Positions 47,621 to 57,204 of a stretch of 62,422 nt of DNA are shown here, piece by piece. The notes beneath the pieces are model-generated. The model searched no databases. It worked only from the letters and a program-made list of their open reading frames with translations, and was not told the DNA's origin. Every line of letters starts with the position of its first letter. The stretch's first letter is position 1. The position numbers and the translations under genes are program-made. Source of the DNA: a virus; the IMG/VR virus record IMGVR_UViG_3300048928_000190, positions 1 to 62,422 of that record; one strand, 5' to 3'.

Positions 47621-49263
47621 CATCAGTAGAAACCATCGATTTTGATGCCGTATTCAAAGACATCACAGATCGTTTGGAGGCGGAGAAGGAACACCGGCTA
47701 GTTCCGCCAGAGGTTCGACTGTTCGATGGGGACTGGAACTTTCGCGGGTTTGTGAAGCGAGAGATCAAGGCGTCGTTCCAGACGATCGACAACGAGGTGG
47801 GTCAGGGGATCCTTGAACTACCTCAGGACTACTACCTGTCGCGGTGGATGGCTGACATTTATGGGCGCCAGACCACGAACATTCACATCACCGTCGACAA
47901 GGATGGCGCTCGGTGGGGCGGAAGGCTTGAAGAGCTTCTGGTCATAAAGGGTGAAGATGGCCGAAAGATTGTGCGTGCCATCTTCACTCACGACCAGGCC
48001 GAACTCAAGCACCTGCTGGCGTATTCGAATCCGTGGTTGCCTCCGGAGATTCAGTTTCCACGTATGTGGGTGGTCTTCGGGCGCTCTCGTTGGGCCTGCA
48101 AGACAACGCTCCTGGCGAACATCATGCGCGTCGAGTCTTCGATTTGGGCGATGCCTGACAACCCGTTGGACCCGACGAAGTGGAACAACTTCGACCAGTC
48201 GACATGGTCGCAGGTGGTCAAGCCAGATTTGGAACCTGACAACAGTGTATCTGGGCTGGTGGTATCTCGTTTCAAAACTGTTTTTGATGCGACGAAAGAT
48301 GTTGTTGCTGATGGTCAGTTGTCGTGGGAATCGCGCCGGTATCTGAAGGATATTGATCCTCCTCCGTGGCCAGGCGCGAACCTGCGAAACGGTTGCCTTG
48401 TCTGGGATTTGGTAGACAAGTCAGGTTGGACAACAGGCACCTCATTTAACGGGAATCTGTTCTCCGGCTTAGTCCACGAATTGATCAACATCGGCTCAGA
48501 CGGGCTAACTCAGAACACTGAGGTCTTGCCGGATCCGAACATACCGAATGCAGCGTTGCAGCCGGGATACAAGGGTTCAACGGCTTCAATGCCTGGTGTC
48601 ATTTACCGCGAGGGCGAGCATTCTGGCATTCAGTCTTCCGAGTTCTCATGGAAGCCTGCAACGGCGGTTGGGGTTGTCGCGGGCGGGCATTCGATGCCTG
48701 GCGTCAATGAGCTGATTTCTGCCGCAGTGCAGATGGTTGGCGACCTCACCGCAATGATTCCGGGTGTTCCACCCCTTGGCGGCGTGGCTGACGCAGTGTT
48801 GAAGCCTTTGTACACAGACGTGTTTCTGGCGTTCGGCAAGTGGAAGAGCCCGCAACGAGCGCAACGCCTGGGTTGGTCTCACTACCACGAGAAGTGGGCG
48901 GACGGCGCTGACTCTGCGTACACGCTCGCGTGGTTGCTTGCCATGCGTAAAGGCATGTGGGAGACGAGGGAATGTACTCGTCACACCCTTGTCATTGCTG
49001 ATGGCGCGCCATACAAGATCGGGCAACGCGGCCACGGGCATTTCTATCTCGGGGACCGTATTGGTTCAGTTCCCGGTGGGGTGTTCGGCGCGGGCATGGT
49101 GTTCGTTGATCGTGTTTCGGAACTGACGCTTGCGTGGGAACGGGGCGTCACACCGAATTGGAAGATCGTTATCGGCGCTCGGGAAGAAGAAGACCCGATC
49201 GCTAAGGCGGTTGAGCGTCTACAAGACATTCTCGGGATGCTCCGAGATTTAGGGGTGCTCTAG
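47617..49263 (+). CDS. Minor tail/baseplate protein (Sipho_Gp37-like)
   Basis: The 548-residue protein starts MTSVETIDFDAVFKDITDRL. It resembles the ReqiPepy6 Gp37-like family: VRLFDGDWNFRGFVKREIKA and QGILELPQDYYLSRWMADIY. A C-terminal segment QMVGDLTAMIPGVPPLGGVA resembles one in the protein at 30008. Likely a tail-tip component. Confidence 0.85.
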   Translation: MTSVETIDFDAVFKDITDRLEAEKEHRLVPPEVRLFDGDWNFRGFVKREIKASFQTIDNEVGQGILELPQDYYLSRWMADIYGRQTTNIHITVDKDGARWGGRLEELLVIKGEDGRKIVRAIFTHDQAELKHLLAYSNPWLPPEIQFPRMWVVFGRSRWACKTTLLANIMRVESSIWAMPDNPLDPTKWNNFDQSTWSQVVKPDLEPDNSVSGLVVSRFKTVFDATKDVVADGQLSWESRRYLKDIDPPPWPGANLRNGCLVWDLVDKSGWTTGTSFNGNLFSGLVHELINIGSDGLTQNTEVLPDPNIPNAALQPGYKGSTASMPGVIYREGEHSGIQSSEFSWKPATAVGVVAGGHSMPGVNELISAAVQMVGDLTAMIPGVPPLGGVADAVLKPLYTDVFLAFGKWKSPQRAQRLGWSHYHEKWADGADSAYTLAWLLAMRKGMWETRECTRHTLVIADGAPYKIGQRGHGHFYLGDRIGSVPGGVFGAGMVFVDRVSELTLAWERGVTPNWKIVIGAREEEDPIAKAVERLQDILGMLRDLGVL

Positions 49264-49820
49264 TGAGTTTCTGTAGTTATGAGGCGTGCCAGCCAGAGGA
49301 GGGTGTGGAGCCTGATCCGAAGCAGGTGTTTCAGTGGGCGTTTCAGTCTTTGCCGTTTGCTGGTTCGACTCCGCTGCTTGTGCAGCCGGAGGTTCGGCCG
49401 GAATGGTCTGAACTGTTTTGGGATTTGGGTTTTCGGCATCATCCGGAGTTGCAGACGAAGCGGATCGTAGCCCCGATTATGGGGCAGCGCAATGCGATGA
49501 ATGGCGCGGTGATGGTTGTGGATCGTGATGATCCGGATCCGACGCCTGAGGTGATTCAGGACCCGGCGACGTTGACGGCTGAGGCTCGCGAGTTGCAACT
49601 GAATGAGTATCGAAAGTTGGGATTGATTCCTCCTTGGGATCGCCCTGTTGAAGGCGCTGAGGTTGTGTGTGGCCCTTTGTTTGATCCGTCTGAGCATCAG
49701 CCTGCGACGGTGAACGGCTATTTGATGGGGGCGTCTGAGGTTGAGCGCAGGCGGGTTGTTGCTGCGGAGATGGCCGGGAAGAACCGTGGCCGCATTCTGT
49801 CGAATTGGAAGGGGTACTGA
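49263..49820 (+). CDS. Minor tail protein (DUF2744-like)
   Basis: The 185-residue protein starts at GTG 49263 (MSFCSYEACQPEEGVEPDPK). WAFQSLPFAGSTPLLVQPEV and ELFWDLGFRHHPELQTKR fit a small actinophage tail family. Coupled upstream. Confidence 0.7.
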   Translation: MSFCSYEACQPEEGVEPDPKQVFQWAFQSLPFAGSTPLLVQPEVRPEWSELFWDLGFRHHPELQTKRIVAPIMGQRNAMNGAVMVVDRDDPDPTPEVIQDPATLTAEARELQLNEYRKLGLIPPWDRPVEGAEVVCGPLFDPSEHQPATVNGYLMGASEVERRRVVAAEMAGKNRGRILSNWKGY

Positions 49821-50398
49821 TGAAAGTTCTTGACCATCAATACACCGTCCAGGAAACAGGCTATTGGTGCGGGCCAGGATCAACACAGATCGTCCTCACC
49901 TGCCGCGGAATCGATGTCGCCGAACAGCAACTCGCATACGAACTCGGAACACACACAGGCGGCACCGACTGGATCGGGCAAATCACGAAAGTACTGGCAG
50001 CTCGAACCGGGCAGCCGTACATAACTCGTGAGATGCCGAACGATCCACCTACGCGGGCACAAACTGACCTGTTGTGGAATGACATTCGAGCGAGCATTGA
50101 CGCTGGTTGCGGGTTGGTGGCGAACATTGTCGCGCCGGCCAACAATCATCCGCCGGGCTATCCGAACTACACGATCTATCATTATGTGGCGATCGTCGGT
50201 TATGACGAGAAGAACGGCGTTTATGTGGCGGACCCTGCCAGGTTTGGTGGGATTGAGCATTACTGGTTGTCGCTGGAGAAGATGGCGTCGCTGATTTGCC
50301 CGAAGGGTTACGCTGCTGCGCCGGCTGCTGTCCAGCCTGGTCCTGCTGTTGATGGGTGGCTCCCTGTGTTGGAGCAGCTCGTTGGGCCGGTGCGCTGA
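49820..50398 (+). CDS. lysA: Endolysin subunit: C39-like peptidase
   Basis: The 192-residue protein (MKVLDHQYTVQETGYWCGPG) has the C39 peptidase pattern: YWCGPGSTQIVL with the catalytic Cys near residue 17, and IYHYVAIVGYDEKNGVYVAD with the catalytic His. It cleaves peptide cross-links. No muramidase or binding domain is fused; the second activity is on the next gene, so the endolysin is split. Confidence 0.85.
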   Translation: MKVLDHQYTVQETGYWCGPGSTQIVLTCRGIDVAEQQLAYELGTHTGGTDWIGQITKVLAARTGQPYITREMPNDPPTRAQTDLLWNDIRASIDAGCGLVANIVAPANNHPPGYPNYTIYHYVAIVGYDEKNGVYVADPARFGGIEHYWLSLEKMASLICPKGYAAAPAAVQPGPAVDGWLPVLEQLVGPVR

Positions 50399-51291
50399 TG
50401 GATGCAAACACTTTGGCGCAGGTTATGGGCAATCGGGTGTCCGCGGCTAGGTATGCGGAACTGTGCCCAGCTTTCAATGCGGCGATGATTCAGGCGGGTT
50501 GCACAACTGAACGTCGGGCAACGATGTGGTGCGCTCAGGTAGGCCATGAGTCTGGCGGCTTGCAGTGGATGGAGGAAATCTGGGGTCCTACTCGTGACCA
50601 ACTCACATATGAGGGTCGCGTGGACGGTCTTGGAAACACTCAGCCTGGGGACGGTTTCCGGTTCAAGGGGCGTGGCCCGATCCAGATCACGGGACGCTAC
50701 AACTACAGCAAGGTTTCGGTGTGGGCGCACAGTAAGGGGTACGTCCCGACTCCGACTTACTTTGTGGATAACCCAGCTGAACTGTCGAATCCGACGTATG
50801 GGTTCCTTGGCGCCGCCTGGTATTGGACTGTTGCCCGGAACATGAACGGGTACGCCGATATTGATGATTTGCGTGGGGCTACGCAGGCTGTCAACGGTGG
50901 ACTTAATGGGCTCGCGGATCGTGACGCTTATTGGCGGCGCGCAGGCAATGCGGGGGCCGCGATTCTTCCCACTCAATCAAATCTAGGAGGTAGCCCTGTG
51001 GGCACACCTGAACTTGTACAAGACCAATTGTCGGGGCCGAGCGGTCAGGGTTGGCCGATTCTCGGGGCGTCGAAGGTTGCACCTGAACGTGCAAACACTG
51101 TCGTGGAGGCCCTGGCGGAGGTGCGGGATGCTTTGACAGCTCCGCAGCCGTCTCTGATTAATCCTGATGTGGCGTTTGATCCGGTGACGTATTGGCGTCT
51201 GATTGATGCTTCTACGTATCGCACGGAGAAGGCTGTGGAGAAGTTGACTGAGCAGGTTGCGCTGTTGGTCAAAACTGTTGGGGGTAAGTGA
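50398..51291 (+). CDS. lysA: Endolysin subunit: GH19 glycosidase
   Basis: The 297-residue protein (MDANTLAQVMGNRVSAARYA) has a GH19 chitinase/lysozyme core: MWCAQVGHESGGLQW with the catalytic Glu, FRFKGRGPIQITGRYNYSKV, and AATQAVNGG-like helices. It cuts glycan strands. A C-terminal helical region (about 200-297) follows, with EKLTEQVALLVKTVGGK. It overlaps the peptidase gene. Confidence 0.88.
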   Translation: MDANTLAQVMGNRVSAARYAELCPAFNAAMIQAGCTTERRATMWCAQVGHESGGLQWMEEIWGPTRDQLTYEGRVDGLGNTQPGDGFRFKGRGPIQITGRYNYSKVSVWAHSKGYVPTPTYFVDNPAELSNPTYGFLGAAWYWTVARNMNGYADIDDLRGATQAVNGGLNGLADRDAYWRRAGNAGAAILPTQSNLGGSPVGTPELVQDQLSGPSGQGWPILGASKVAPERANTVVEALAEVRDALTAPQPSLINPDVAFDPVTYWRLIDASTYRTEKAVEKLTEQVALLVKTVGGK

Positions 51292-51641
51292 TGTCGAAGT
51301 TTGTGGGGGCTTTTCCGCAGCTCCGTATCGTGATCTATTCGGTGGTGACCGCGATTTTGGGCAGTTTGGTTATTGCCGGTGTGGTGTCTGAGGGGCAGTC
51401 GAACAACATTCTGTCGTATGTGGGTATGGCGTTGGGTGCGTTGGCGTCTCTGCTCGCGGTGATGAATGTTGATAAGGCGAAGCCGGTTTCGGGTTCTGTC
51501 GAGCAGGTGGTTGTTTCTTCGCCGGCTGATGTGGCGGCTTCGGTGCAAGCACGGTTTGAGCAGGCGCAGAGGGATTTTGCGCCTTCGGTGGATGGTGTTC
51601 GTGCTGAGGTTGAGCGTGTTCTTGGGCAGCGTCCGAGGTGA
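51291..51641 (+). CDS. Holin
   Basis: The 116-residue protein (MSKFVGAFPQLRIVIYSVVT) has two membrane segments (IVIYSVVTAILGSLVIAGVV and ILSYVGMALGALASLLAVMN) and a soluble helical tail, directly after the endolysin genes. GTG 51288 is an alternative start. Confidence 0.8.
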   Translation: MSKFVGAFPQLRIVIYSVVTAILGSLVIAGVVSEGQSNNILSYVGMALGALASLLAVMNVDKAKPVSGSVEQVVVSSPADVAASVQARFEQAQRDFAPSVDGVRAEVERVLGQRPR

Positions 51642-51644
51642 TGT

Positions 51645-51944
51645 TTGCGTGAGTTTTTGTCGGTGTTACCCCTAGAAGGTATCGGCGTGGTGGGCATCCT
51701 CCTTGTAGTGATGGGGATGCTCGCCCGCGGGGTACTGGTTACCGGCAGTTCCCATAAAGAGTCCATCGCTGATCGTGACGCCCAAATCTTGTATTTGCGT
51801 GGCGCTTTGACTGCTGAGCAGCAGATTACGTCTACACAGGCGGCCACGATTTCTGAGCAGAAGGTTCAGGGCGATTTGACGACTCACATTCTGGAGGCGA
51901 TCCGGGCGAATCAGGAAAGTCCGCGTGCGGCAGGTGCGACATGA
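51645..51944 (+). CDS. Second holin-like single-pass protein
   Basis: TTG 51645 with GAGGTG upstream. One membrane helix (GIGVVGILLVVMGMLARGVL) and a coiled-coil tail (LRGALTAEQQITSTQAATIS). Likely a lysis accessory. Confidence 0.65.
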   Translation: MREFLSVLPLEGIGVVGILLVVMGMLARGVLVTGSSHKESIADRDAQILYLRGALTAEQQITSTQAATISEQKVQGDLTTHILEAIRANQESPRAAGAT

Positions 51945-52150
51945 GTTTGCGTTGGCCGTGGAGGCGGCGGTGTCATGTGGTTCCTCCTGAGGTGGATGAG
52001 GCTCGGAGGTTGAAGGTTTCGGGTGAGGCTCGTTTGGTTGAGGCTCAGCGTGAGCGGCGGGATGCGGCTGTGGTGTCTGGGAAGTTGAGTTCGCAGTTGC
52101 GGCGTAACGGTTTTGGTGAGTTGATGCGCGCCAGTATGGAGGGTCGCTGA
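51941..52150 (+). CDS. Small basic protein of the lysis region (69 residues)
   Basis: ATG 51941 (MSLRWPWRRRCHVVPPEVDE). A basic N-terminus followed by a charged helix. It overlaps the preceding stop. Function unknown. Confidence 0.58.
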   Translation: MSLRWPWRRRCHVVPPEVDEARRLKVSGEARLVEAQRERRDAAVVSGKLSSQLRRNGFGELMRASMEGR

Positions 52151-52450
52151 ATGTTGCGTGATGTTGGCGACTGGTTGTTGGTTGTGTTGACTTTGACGTG
52201 GTGGGTGTTCACGTTGATTTATGGTTTCCGGTCGCGGTGGTGGTCGAATGAGGTTGGCCGTGTTGTGTTTCCGGAGAAGTTGTTGATGTGTTTGGTGTTG
52301 TCTCAGGTGTCGTGGTCGACGTGGACTGAGTCTGGTTATCCGGGTCGTGATGTGGTGCGGATTGTTTTGTATGGGCTTGGGGCTTTGTCGTTGGTGTGGT
52401 TGACGGTTGTGTTGTTGCGTGTTCAGTTTGCTGAGCGTGCGGGCAGGTAA
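52151..52450 (+). CDS. Multi-pass membrane protein, lysis-associated
   Basis: ATG 52151 directly follows the upstream stop. The 99-residue protein has about three hydrophobic segments (WLLVVLTLTWWVFTLIYGF, KLLMCLVLSQVSWSTW, IVLYGLGALSLVWLTVVLLR). It may be an additional holin or a lysis regulator. Confidence 0.62.
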   Translation: MLRDVGDWLLVVLTLTWWVFTLIYGFRSRWWSNEVGRVVFPEKLLMCLVLSQVSWSTWTESGYPGRDVVRIVLYGLGALSLVWLTVVLLRVQFAERAGR

Positions 52451-52462
52451 GGGGGCGAACTT

Positions 52463-53500
52463 GTGACAACTCCGGGGGGTTCTGCGCCTGAGGGTGCTTA
52501 TGTGTTTGGTTCGGATTTCGGTCAGGGGGTGCCGAATTCGGAGTCTGGTGTGATGGCGATGGTGAAGGGCAAGCAGACTGCCCCGTGGTCCGGCGCCCAG
52601 AATGCGTTCAAAACTAACGGTGTGCCACTGTCGCAGCAGTTGCAGATCATCAACAATCACACTGAAAAGCTATCTGCGATCGAGGAGACCATTCAGGCTC
52701 AGATCCTCCAAGGTCTAGCAGTTGTGTTCACATCCTCCGGTTGGTGGTATCCGCCAAAGACATTGGTGTACGCCGATTTGATCGGCGTCGGTGGCGGCGC
52801 AGGCGGTGGTGGTGGCCGCTGGCTGTTCCCAGGCGGCGGTTATCACGGAGCAGGTGGCGGTGGCGGCGGTGAGATTCACTTCCGCATCTACGCCGCATTC
52901 TTGCCGAAGACCGGCGATGACTACGACCCGATCCGTGTCGACTTGTATCTGGGCGGCGGGGGCGGCGCGGGTGGTGGCAGCCCTATGCCAGGCAGTGGCG
53001 GCGGGAACATCGTATTCGGCGCCAATCTTTCTCCGGTCTTGCAAACCTTCTCCGGTGGCGTCGGCGGCATGCCTGGCATCTCCTCCGGTGCGCAGGGCGG
53101 TGCTGGTGGATTTGGCATGATCCCTGGGGGGCAGGGCGGCAAAGGCAACGCGTCAACAGACATACCCGACTACCCATCTGGCCCTGGCGGAGCGTCGTCT
53201 TCTTCGTTCACCTTCTCGGGCGGTGGCGGGGGAGGTGGCGGAGGTGGGAGTACTGCCGGGGGCAATGGTGTCGCATCGGCTGGCGGAACATCCGGAGCTG
53301 CTGGCGGAGCACCAAACCCAATCATCGCTGCAGGCGGCGCTGGCGGCGGCGGATCGACCAACCAGGGATCTTCCGGCGGGGCCGGCGGATTCCCTGGCGG
53401 CGGCGGCGGCGGCGGTTTCGGTGGAACTACAAACTCGTCATCTGGTGGCAAGGGAGCTGAAGCGAAACTCTGGCTCATCGAGACGAAGAACTCCGCATGA
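52463..53500 (+). CDS. Glycine-rich minor tail protein 1
   Basis: The 345-residue GTG-start protein (MTTPGGSAPEGAYVFGSDFG) has a helical N-terminus (LQIINNHTEKLSAIEETIQA) and a glycine-rich domain from about residue 115, with GGG repeats like actinophage polyglycine tail-tip domains. It may form a receptor-contacting fibre tip. Confidence 0.82.
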   Translation: MTTPGGSAPEGAYVFGSDFGQGVPNSESGVMAMVKGKQTAPWSGAQNAFKTNGVPLSQQLQIINNHTEKLSAIEETIQAQILQGLAVVFTSSGWWYPPKTLVYADLIGVGGGAGGGGGRWLFPGGGYHGAGGGGGGEIHFRIYAAFLPKTGDDYDPIRVDLYLGGGGGAGGGSPMPGSGGGNIVFGANLSPVLQTFSGGVGGMPGISSGAQGGAGGFGMIPGGQGGKGNASTDIPDYPSGPGGASSSSFTFSGGGGGGGGGGSTAGGNGVASAGGTSGAAGGAPNPIIAAGGAGGGGSTNQGSSGGAGGFPGGGGGGGFGGTTNSSSGGKGAEAKLWLIETKNSA

Positions 53501-54162
53501 TTACGCGGGCTCATGTTCTGACTGCATCCGGAATTTGGGTCAAGCACCCCCGCCTCTACGGCATTGAGACGATCATTGTTCGCGGCGCCGGGGGTGGAGG
53601 AAGTTGGCCGACTGGGAGCGGGAATGGTTACGGCGGCGGTGGTGGCGGCGCGTCTCGAACTGAACGCCGAATCGCCGCGTTTGAACTACCCGATGAGGTT
53701 GTTTATCAGGTCGGTGTTGGTGGTGCTGGTGGGGGTTCCAGCAACCGGAATGGCGGAACTGGCGGAGATACCTGGTTTGGAGACTTCATCCTTGTCAGCG
53801 GAGGCCTCGGCGCCTCAACTACTTCACCTGGCCGCGGCGGCAACGGCATGTTCCGTGGCGGCATGGGTGGAACTCCAACTGGCCGAGGAGAGTCCGTGTC
53901 CTCGGGGGTCGTTGATTACATGACGGGTGGCGGTGGAGGTTCTGGTGGCGGCGGAGGTGCGGGTGGCGCTTCGGGGTTCGTTCCTGGCGGCACTTCATAT
54001 CCGCAGTTTTGGCAGACAAGTCAGTCTGGCGGTGGCGGAAATCAGCGTTCGGCGGGCGGGTTCCCTGCTGGTGGGGGAGGTGGCGGAAATGCGACTGGAA
54101 CGCCTGCGGGGAAGGGCGGAGACGGACTGCTCACAATCATTGAGTACTTACACGAGGGATAG
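53497..54162 (+). CDS. Glycine-rich minor tail protein 2
   Basis: The 221-residue paralogue of the preceding gene lacks its N-terminal helix and starts MITRAHVLTASGIWVKHPRL. The polyglycine core ends with GGDGLLTIIEYLHEG. The two may arise from duplication. ATGA overlap upstream. Confidence 0.8.
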   Translation: MITRAHVLTASGIWVKHPRLYGIETIIVRGAGGGGSWPTGSGNGYGGGGGGASRTERRIAAFELPDEVVYQVGVGGAGGGSSNRNGGTGGDTWFGDFILVSGGLGASTTSPGRGGNGMFRGGMGGTPTGRGESVSSGVVDYMTGGGGGSGGGGGAGGASGFVPGGTSYPQFWQTSQSGGGGNQRSAGGFPAGGGGGGNATGTPAGKGGDGLLTIIEYLHEG

Positions 54163-54165
54163 CCA

Positions 54166-54462
54166 ATGGCGACAGCAACTTTGATTGAACGGGATAATCT
54201 CACTTTCGCGGGACCAGCGAATCACTACAAACTTGATCCACCACTGATGGGCTACGAGCATGTGATGGTGTTCATTGAGCCTGGGTATGCGTCGATCACT
54301 CCGCGGGCGGTGATTGTTCCGAAGCGGTTGGGTGATGAGCCGATGTTGAATGCGCCGCTACCAGGCTCGTTTTCACTGCAAGGCGATTCGACAATTGATG
54401 ATGCTGCTTGGTTTGCGCTGTTGGCTGCCGGTGGATACGAAATCGTAAAGGACACACCCTAA
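54166..54462 (+). CDS. Small tail-associated protein (98 residues)
   Basis: ATG 54166 (MATATLIERDNLTFAGPANH). Beta-rich, with IEPGYASITPRAVIVPKRLG. Between Gly-rich and fibre genes; probably structural. Confidence 0.6.
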   Translation: MATATLIERDNLTFAGPANHYKLDPPLMGYEHVMVFIEPGYASITPRAVIVPKRLGDEPMLNAPLPGSFSLQGDSTIDDAAWFALLAAGGYEIVKDTP

Positions 54463-54803
54463 TGGCAGGCATCAAACCACAAAAAGAACCACTCATATTC
54501 CCAACCGGCGGCGACTTCCAATGGGTGTACCACTACACCGAACCGGACGGAACAACACCCAAAGACTTCCCACTCGGAAGCGAACTGTACTACCTCATCG
54601 GCGGCGAAACAGACTTCGTCAAATACCCCTTCGTGATCGAAGCTGACGCAGCACACATCAAAATCGAATCCGAAGTGGCAGACCTCATCCCAGACAAACG
54701 CGGATACCGGCTGATCTTCAAAGAAGACACCACCCCCACCACAGAAACAGTGATCCTGTTCGGGGCGGTAGAAAGGGTGGAGCCGCGTGATTACCGTAGT
54801 TAA
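54462..54803 (+). CDS. Small tail-associated protein (113 residues)
   Basis: ATG 54462 ([20 protein letters not shown]). Beta-sandwich pattern, [12 protein letters not shown] end. The gene is uniformly A/C-rich. The family is often found beside tail fibres. Confidence 0.65.
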   Translation: MAGIKPQKEPLIFPTGGDFQWVYHYTEPDGTTPKDFPLGSELYYLIGGETDFVKYPFVIEADAAHIKIESEVADLIPDKRGYRLIFKEDTTPTTETVILFGAVERVEPRDYRS

Positions 54804-56592
54804 CGGGACTGGTGGCGGAATCCTGATCGGTTCCACCGCAGTACCTTCCGGCATTCTAGTGCCGGTGCAGGGGCGTGATGGAACGTCCATCACTATCCTC
54901 GGAACGAAACCATCCTATTCGGCGCTGCCAGCATCGGGGAACACTCGCGGCGACCTGTGGATCGTCAAAGGCGACGGCCTCGGACTCGGATACATTTGGG
55001 ACGGCACTAGCTGGCCTGCCATTGGCGATGGTGTCGAGATTCGCGGACCGAAGGGTGAAGTCGGTAACGGCATCGACAACATTTCGGTGTCGGGTACGAA
55101 CTTGGTGTTTGACATGGCGGAGGGCGCGGACATTGTTCGTGCTGTGCCGGCGTTGTCTGATGCGTCGAATGCTGCTACTGCGGCTGCTGGTTCAGCGTCT
55201 GCGGCTTCTGGTTCGGCTACTGCCGCGGCCGGTTCAGCTTCGGCGGCGTCTACGAAGGCTTCAGAGGCTGCGGGTTCGGCTACTGCTGCGGGCGCTTCGG
55301 CTACCGCGGCATCGGGTTCTGCTTCGACTGCTTCGACGAAGGCGGGGGAGGCGTCTACTTCTGCGGGGAATGCTGCCACATCGGCTACTGCGGCGGCTGG
55401 TTCTGCCACTGCTGCTTCTGGTTCCGCTTCTACTGCCACAACTAAAGCGGGCGAGGCTTCGGCATCTGCAACGTCAGCAGGAACGGCAGCGGGCACAGCA
55501 ACAACTAAAGCCAGTGAGGCCGCAGGCTCTGCGACTATCGCAACAACTAAGGCGGGGGAGGCGTCGGACTCTGCTGCTGCGGCGGCACAGTCAGCCCAAG
55601 ACGCGGAGAACGCGGCTTCCGGTGTGATCAGTGTCGGCGGATTCACAGGCGTCGTCACCAAGGCTCAGCTCGGCATCAACAATGTGAGCAACACATCTGA
55701 TGCGGACAAGCCGATTTCGACTGCGACTCAGACTGCGTTCGACAATGTGAGTTCAACTTTTGGTGCGATCGTGGATGGCATCAACGCTGATCTCGATACG
55801 AAAGCGGATCTGGACAACAACGGGAAACTGTTGCAGTCTCAGTTGCCTGCGATGGCTGTGACGGACTTTTTGGGCAATGTGGTGTCTCAGGCTGCGATGC
55901 TCGCTTTGACTGGTGAGCGAGGTGACTGGTGCAACCGTACTGATACGGGCACTGAGTGGCAGTTGATTGCGGAGCCTGCGTCGTCGTTGTCTTCGTGGTC
56001 GGAGAAGGTGTATCCGCTGTCGCCTGTGTCGTCTGTGAATGGGCGCACTGGTGCGGTGACAACATCTTCAGCCGACATTGTGGATGCGACTACGGTCGGC
56101 CGGAATGTGTTGAAGGCCGCGGATGCTGCGGCTGCACGGACGGCGATTGGTGCGGGTACATCGAGTTTGGCGATTGGTACAACTGGTTCGACTGCAGCTG
56201 CGGGTAATGATGCGCGCCTATCGGACACACGCACACCAACAACGGGAACTGTGCCGTACGACATCACGTTCGTGGCGCAATCCGGAAACCGGGCAACAGG
56301 CCTCGGGGATGTGCCCGCGGGAATCAAACTGCGGCGAGCAGTCACATTCTCCGAAGTGCTGTTCCATTGCGAGACTGCGGACGCTTCAGGGAACCTGGTG
56401 GTTGAGGTTCGTAAGAATGGTGCGGCGGTGTCTGGCACTTCGACTACGATCGCTGCAGCGAATCAGGTTGCGGGCGGTACATCTTCGGGTTCGTGGGCGT
56501 TTGCGGCTGGCGACTTCCTGACGATCAATGTCACTGGTGTTGGTACGACTCCCGGCAAGGGCGTGACTGCTGAGCTGAAGGGACTTGCCTGA
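54787..56592 (+). CDS. Tail fibre with long Ala/Ser-rich stalk
   Basis: The 601-residue GTG-start protein has an N-terminal beta domain ([20 protein letters not shown]) and a GPKGEVG collagen-like bit. A stalk of A-S-A/T repeats with K-A-x-E-A steps lies at about 130-275. Then comes [20 protein letters not shown] and a C-terminal tip domain ([20 protein letters not shown]). Trimeric fibres of siphoviruses commonly have this layout. It may bind the cell surface. Confidence 0.84.
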   Translation: MITVVNGTGGGILIGSTAVPSGILVPVQGRDGTSITILGTKPSYSALPASGNTRGDLWIVKGDGLGLGYIWDGTSWPAIGDGVEIRGPKGEVGNGIDNISVSGTNLVFDMAEGADIVRAVPALSDASNAATAAAGSASAASGSATAAAGSASAASTKASEAAGSATAAGASATAASGSASTASTKAGEASTSAGNAATSATAAAGSATAASGSASTATTKAGEASASATSAGTAAGTATTKASEAAGSATIATTKAGEASDSAAAAAQSAQDAENAASGVISVGGFTGVVTKAQLGINNVSNTSDADKPISTATQTAFDNVSSTFGAIVDGINADLDTKADLDNNGKLLQSQLPAMAVTDFLGNVVSQAAMLALTGERGDWCNRTDTGTEWQLIAEPASSLSSWSEKVYPLSPVSSVNGRTGAVTTSSADIVDATTVGRNVLKAADAAAARTAIGAGTSSLAIGTTGSTAAAGNDARLSDTRTPTTGTVPYDITFVAQSGNRATGLGDVPAGIKLRRAVTFSEVLFHCETADASGNLVVEVRKNGAAVSGTSTTIAAANQVAGGTSSGSWAFAAGDFLTINVTGVGTTPGKGVTAELKGLA

Positions 56593-57029
56593 TGCCCCAT
56601 ATTTTTGTTCGGGCTGGGAGTTCGTTCACTCCGTCTGGGATGACGAAGAACGCGTCGGCGCAGACGGTGACGAGCACTGCCACCCAGATCGCTGGGATGG
56701 TAGCCGAGTCCGGGTCCACGCTTTCGGGTAACTCGCTTCTCCCGAACGGGTCCAAGACCGGCGCTACGATCACGGCTCAGGTGTCGATCACGGACGTAAA
56801 CTTCTCTCCGTCCTCCGTCGTGGTCGAGCTACGGAAAAACGGCGTACTGATTCCTGGGGCGACTCTCACGGCAAACACTGTCTCGGGCGCCGCGAAGCTG
56901 TACACCATTCCAACTGTCACCGCCAATGTCGCCGGAACCGATCAATACTCATTGTGGGTTACAGTCGCGTCCGGCGTATCCGGCATCACTGTCACGGCGG
57001 GCGTGAACACCTATGTCCGCATCACATGA
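56592..57029 (+). CDS. Small fibre-tip-like protein (145 residues)
   Basis: ATG 56592 ([20 protein letters not shown]). Its beta repeat SSVVVELRKNGVLIPGATLT resembles the C-terminal part of the preceding fibre ([20 protein letters not shown]), so it may be a duplicated tip domain. Confidence 0.68.
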   Translation: MPHIFVRAGSSFTPSGMTKNASAQTVTSTATQIAGMVAESGSTLSGNSLLPNGSKTGATITAQVSITDVNFSPSSVVVELRKNGVLIPGATLTANTVSGAAKLYTIPTVTANVAGTDQYSLWVTVASGVSGITVTAGVNTYVRIT

Positions 57030-57050
57030 CCGGGCTGAGACAATCAGGGC

Positions 57051-57191
57051 ATGGCTTTCGAACCTGACCCCGACACCGGCCAGCCCGGCACCGTGAAACT
57101 CGCCGACGGACGCTGGGCGTACCGCTGGAAAGACGCACCAGACCTCGAACTGATCATCCTCAAACAACCAGAAAACCAGCCACACAACTAA
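57051..57191 (+). CDS. 46-residue hypothetical protein
   Basis: ATG 57051 (MAFEPDPDTGQPGTVKLADG). A/C-rich codons, Pro-rich. A strong intrinsic terminator follows. Function unknown. Confidence 0.5.
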   Translation: MAFEPDPDTGQPGTVKLADGRWAYRWKDAPDLELIILKQPENQPHN

Positions 57192-57204
57192 ACAAACACG
57201 AACC

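Noticed and set aside
52790-54140. Repetitive GGC/GGT tracts
   Set aside because: They encode polyglycine in two tail proteins and have no regular spacer-repeat structure, so they are not a CRISPR array or tandem DNA repeat element.
54787-56592. Ala/Ser-rich repeats as a separate low-complexity or misassembled region
   Set aside because: The repeats keep one open frame with heptad-like spacing and are flanked by normal fibre domains, so they are a coding stalk.
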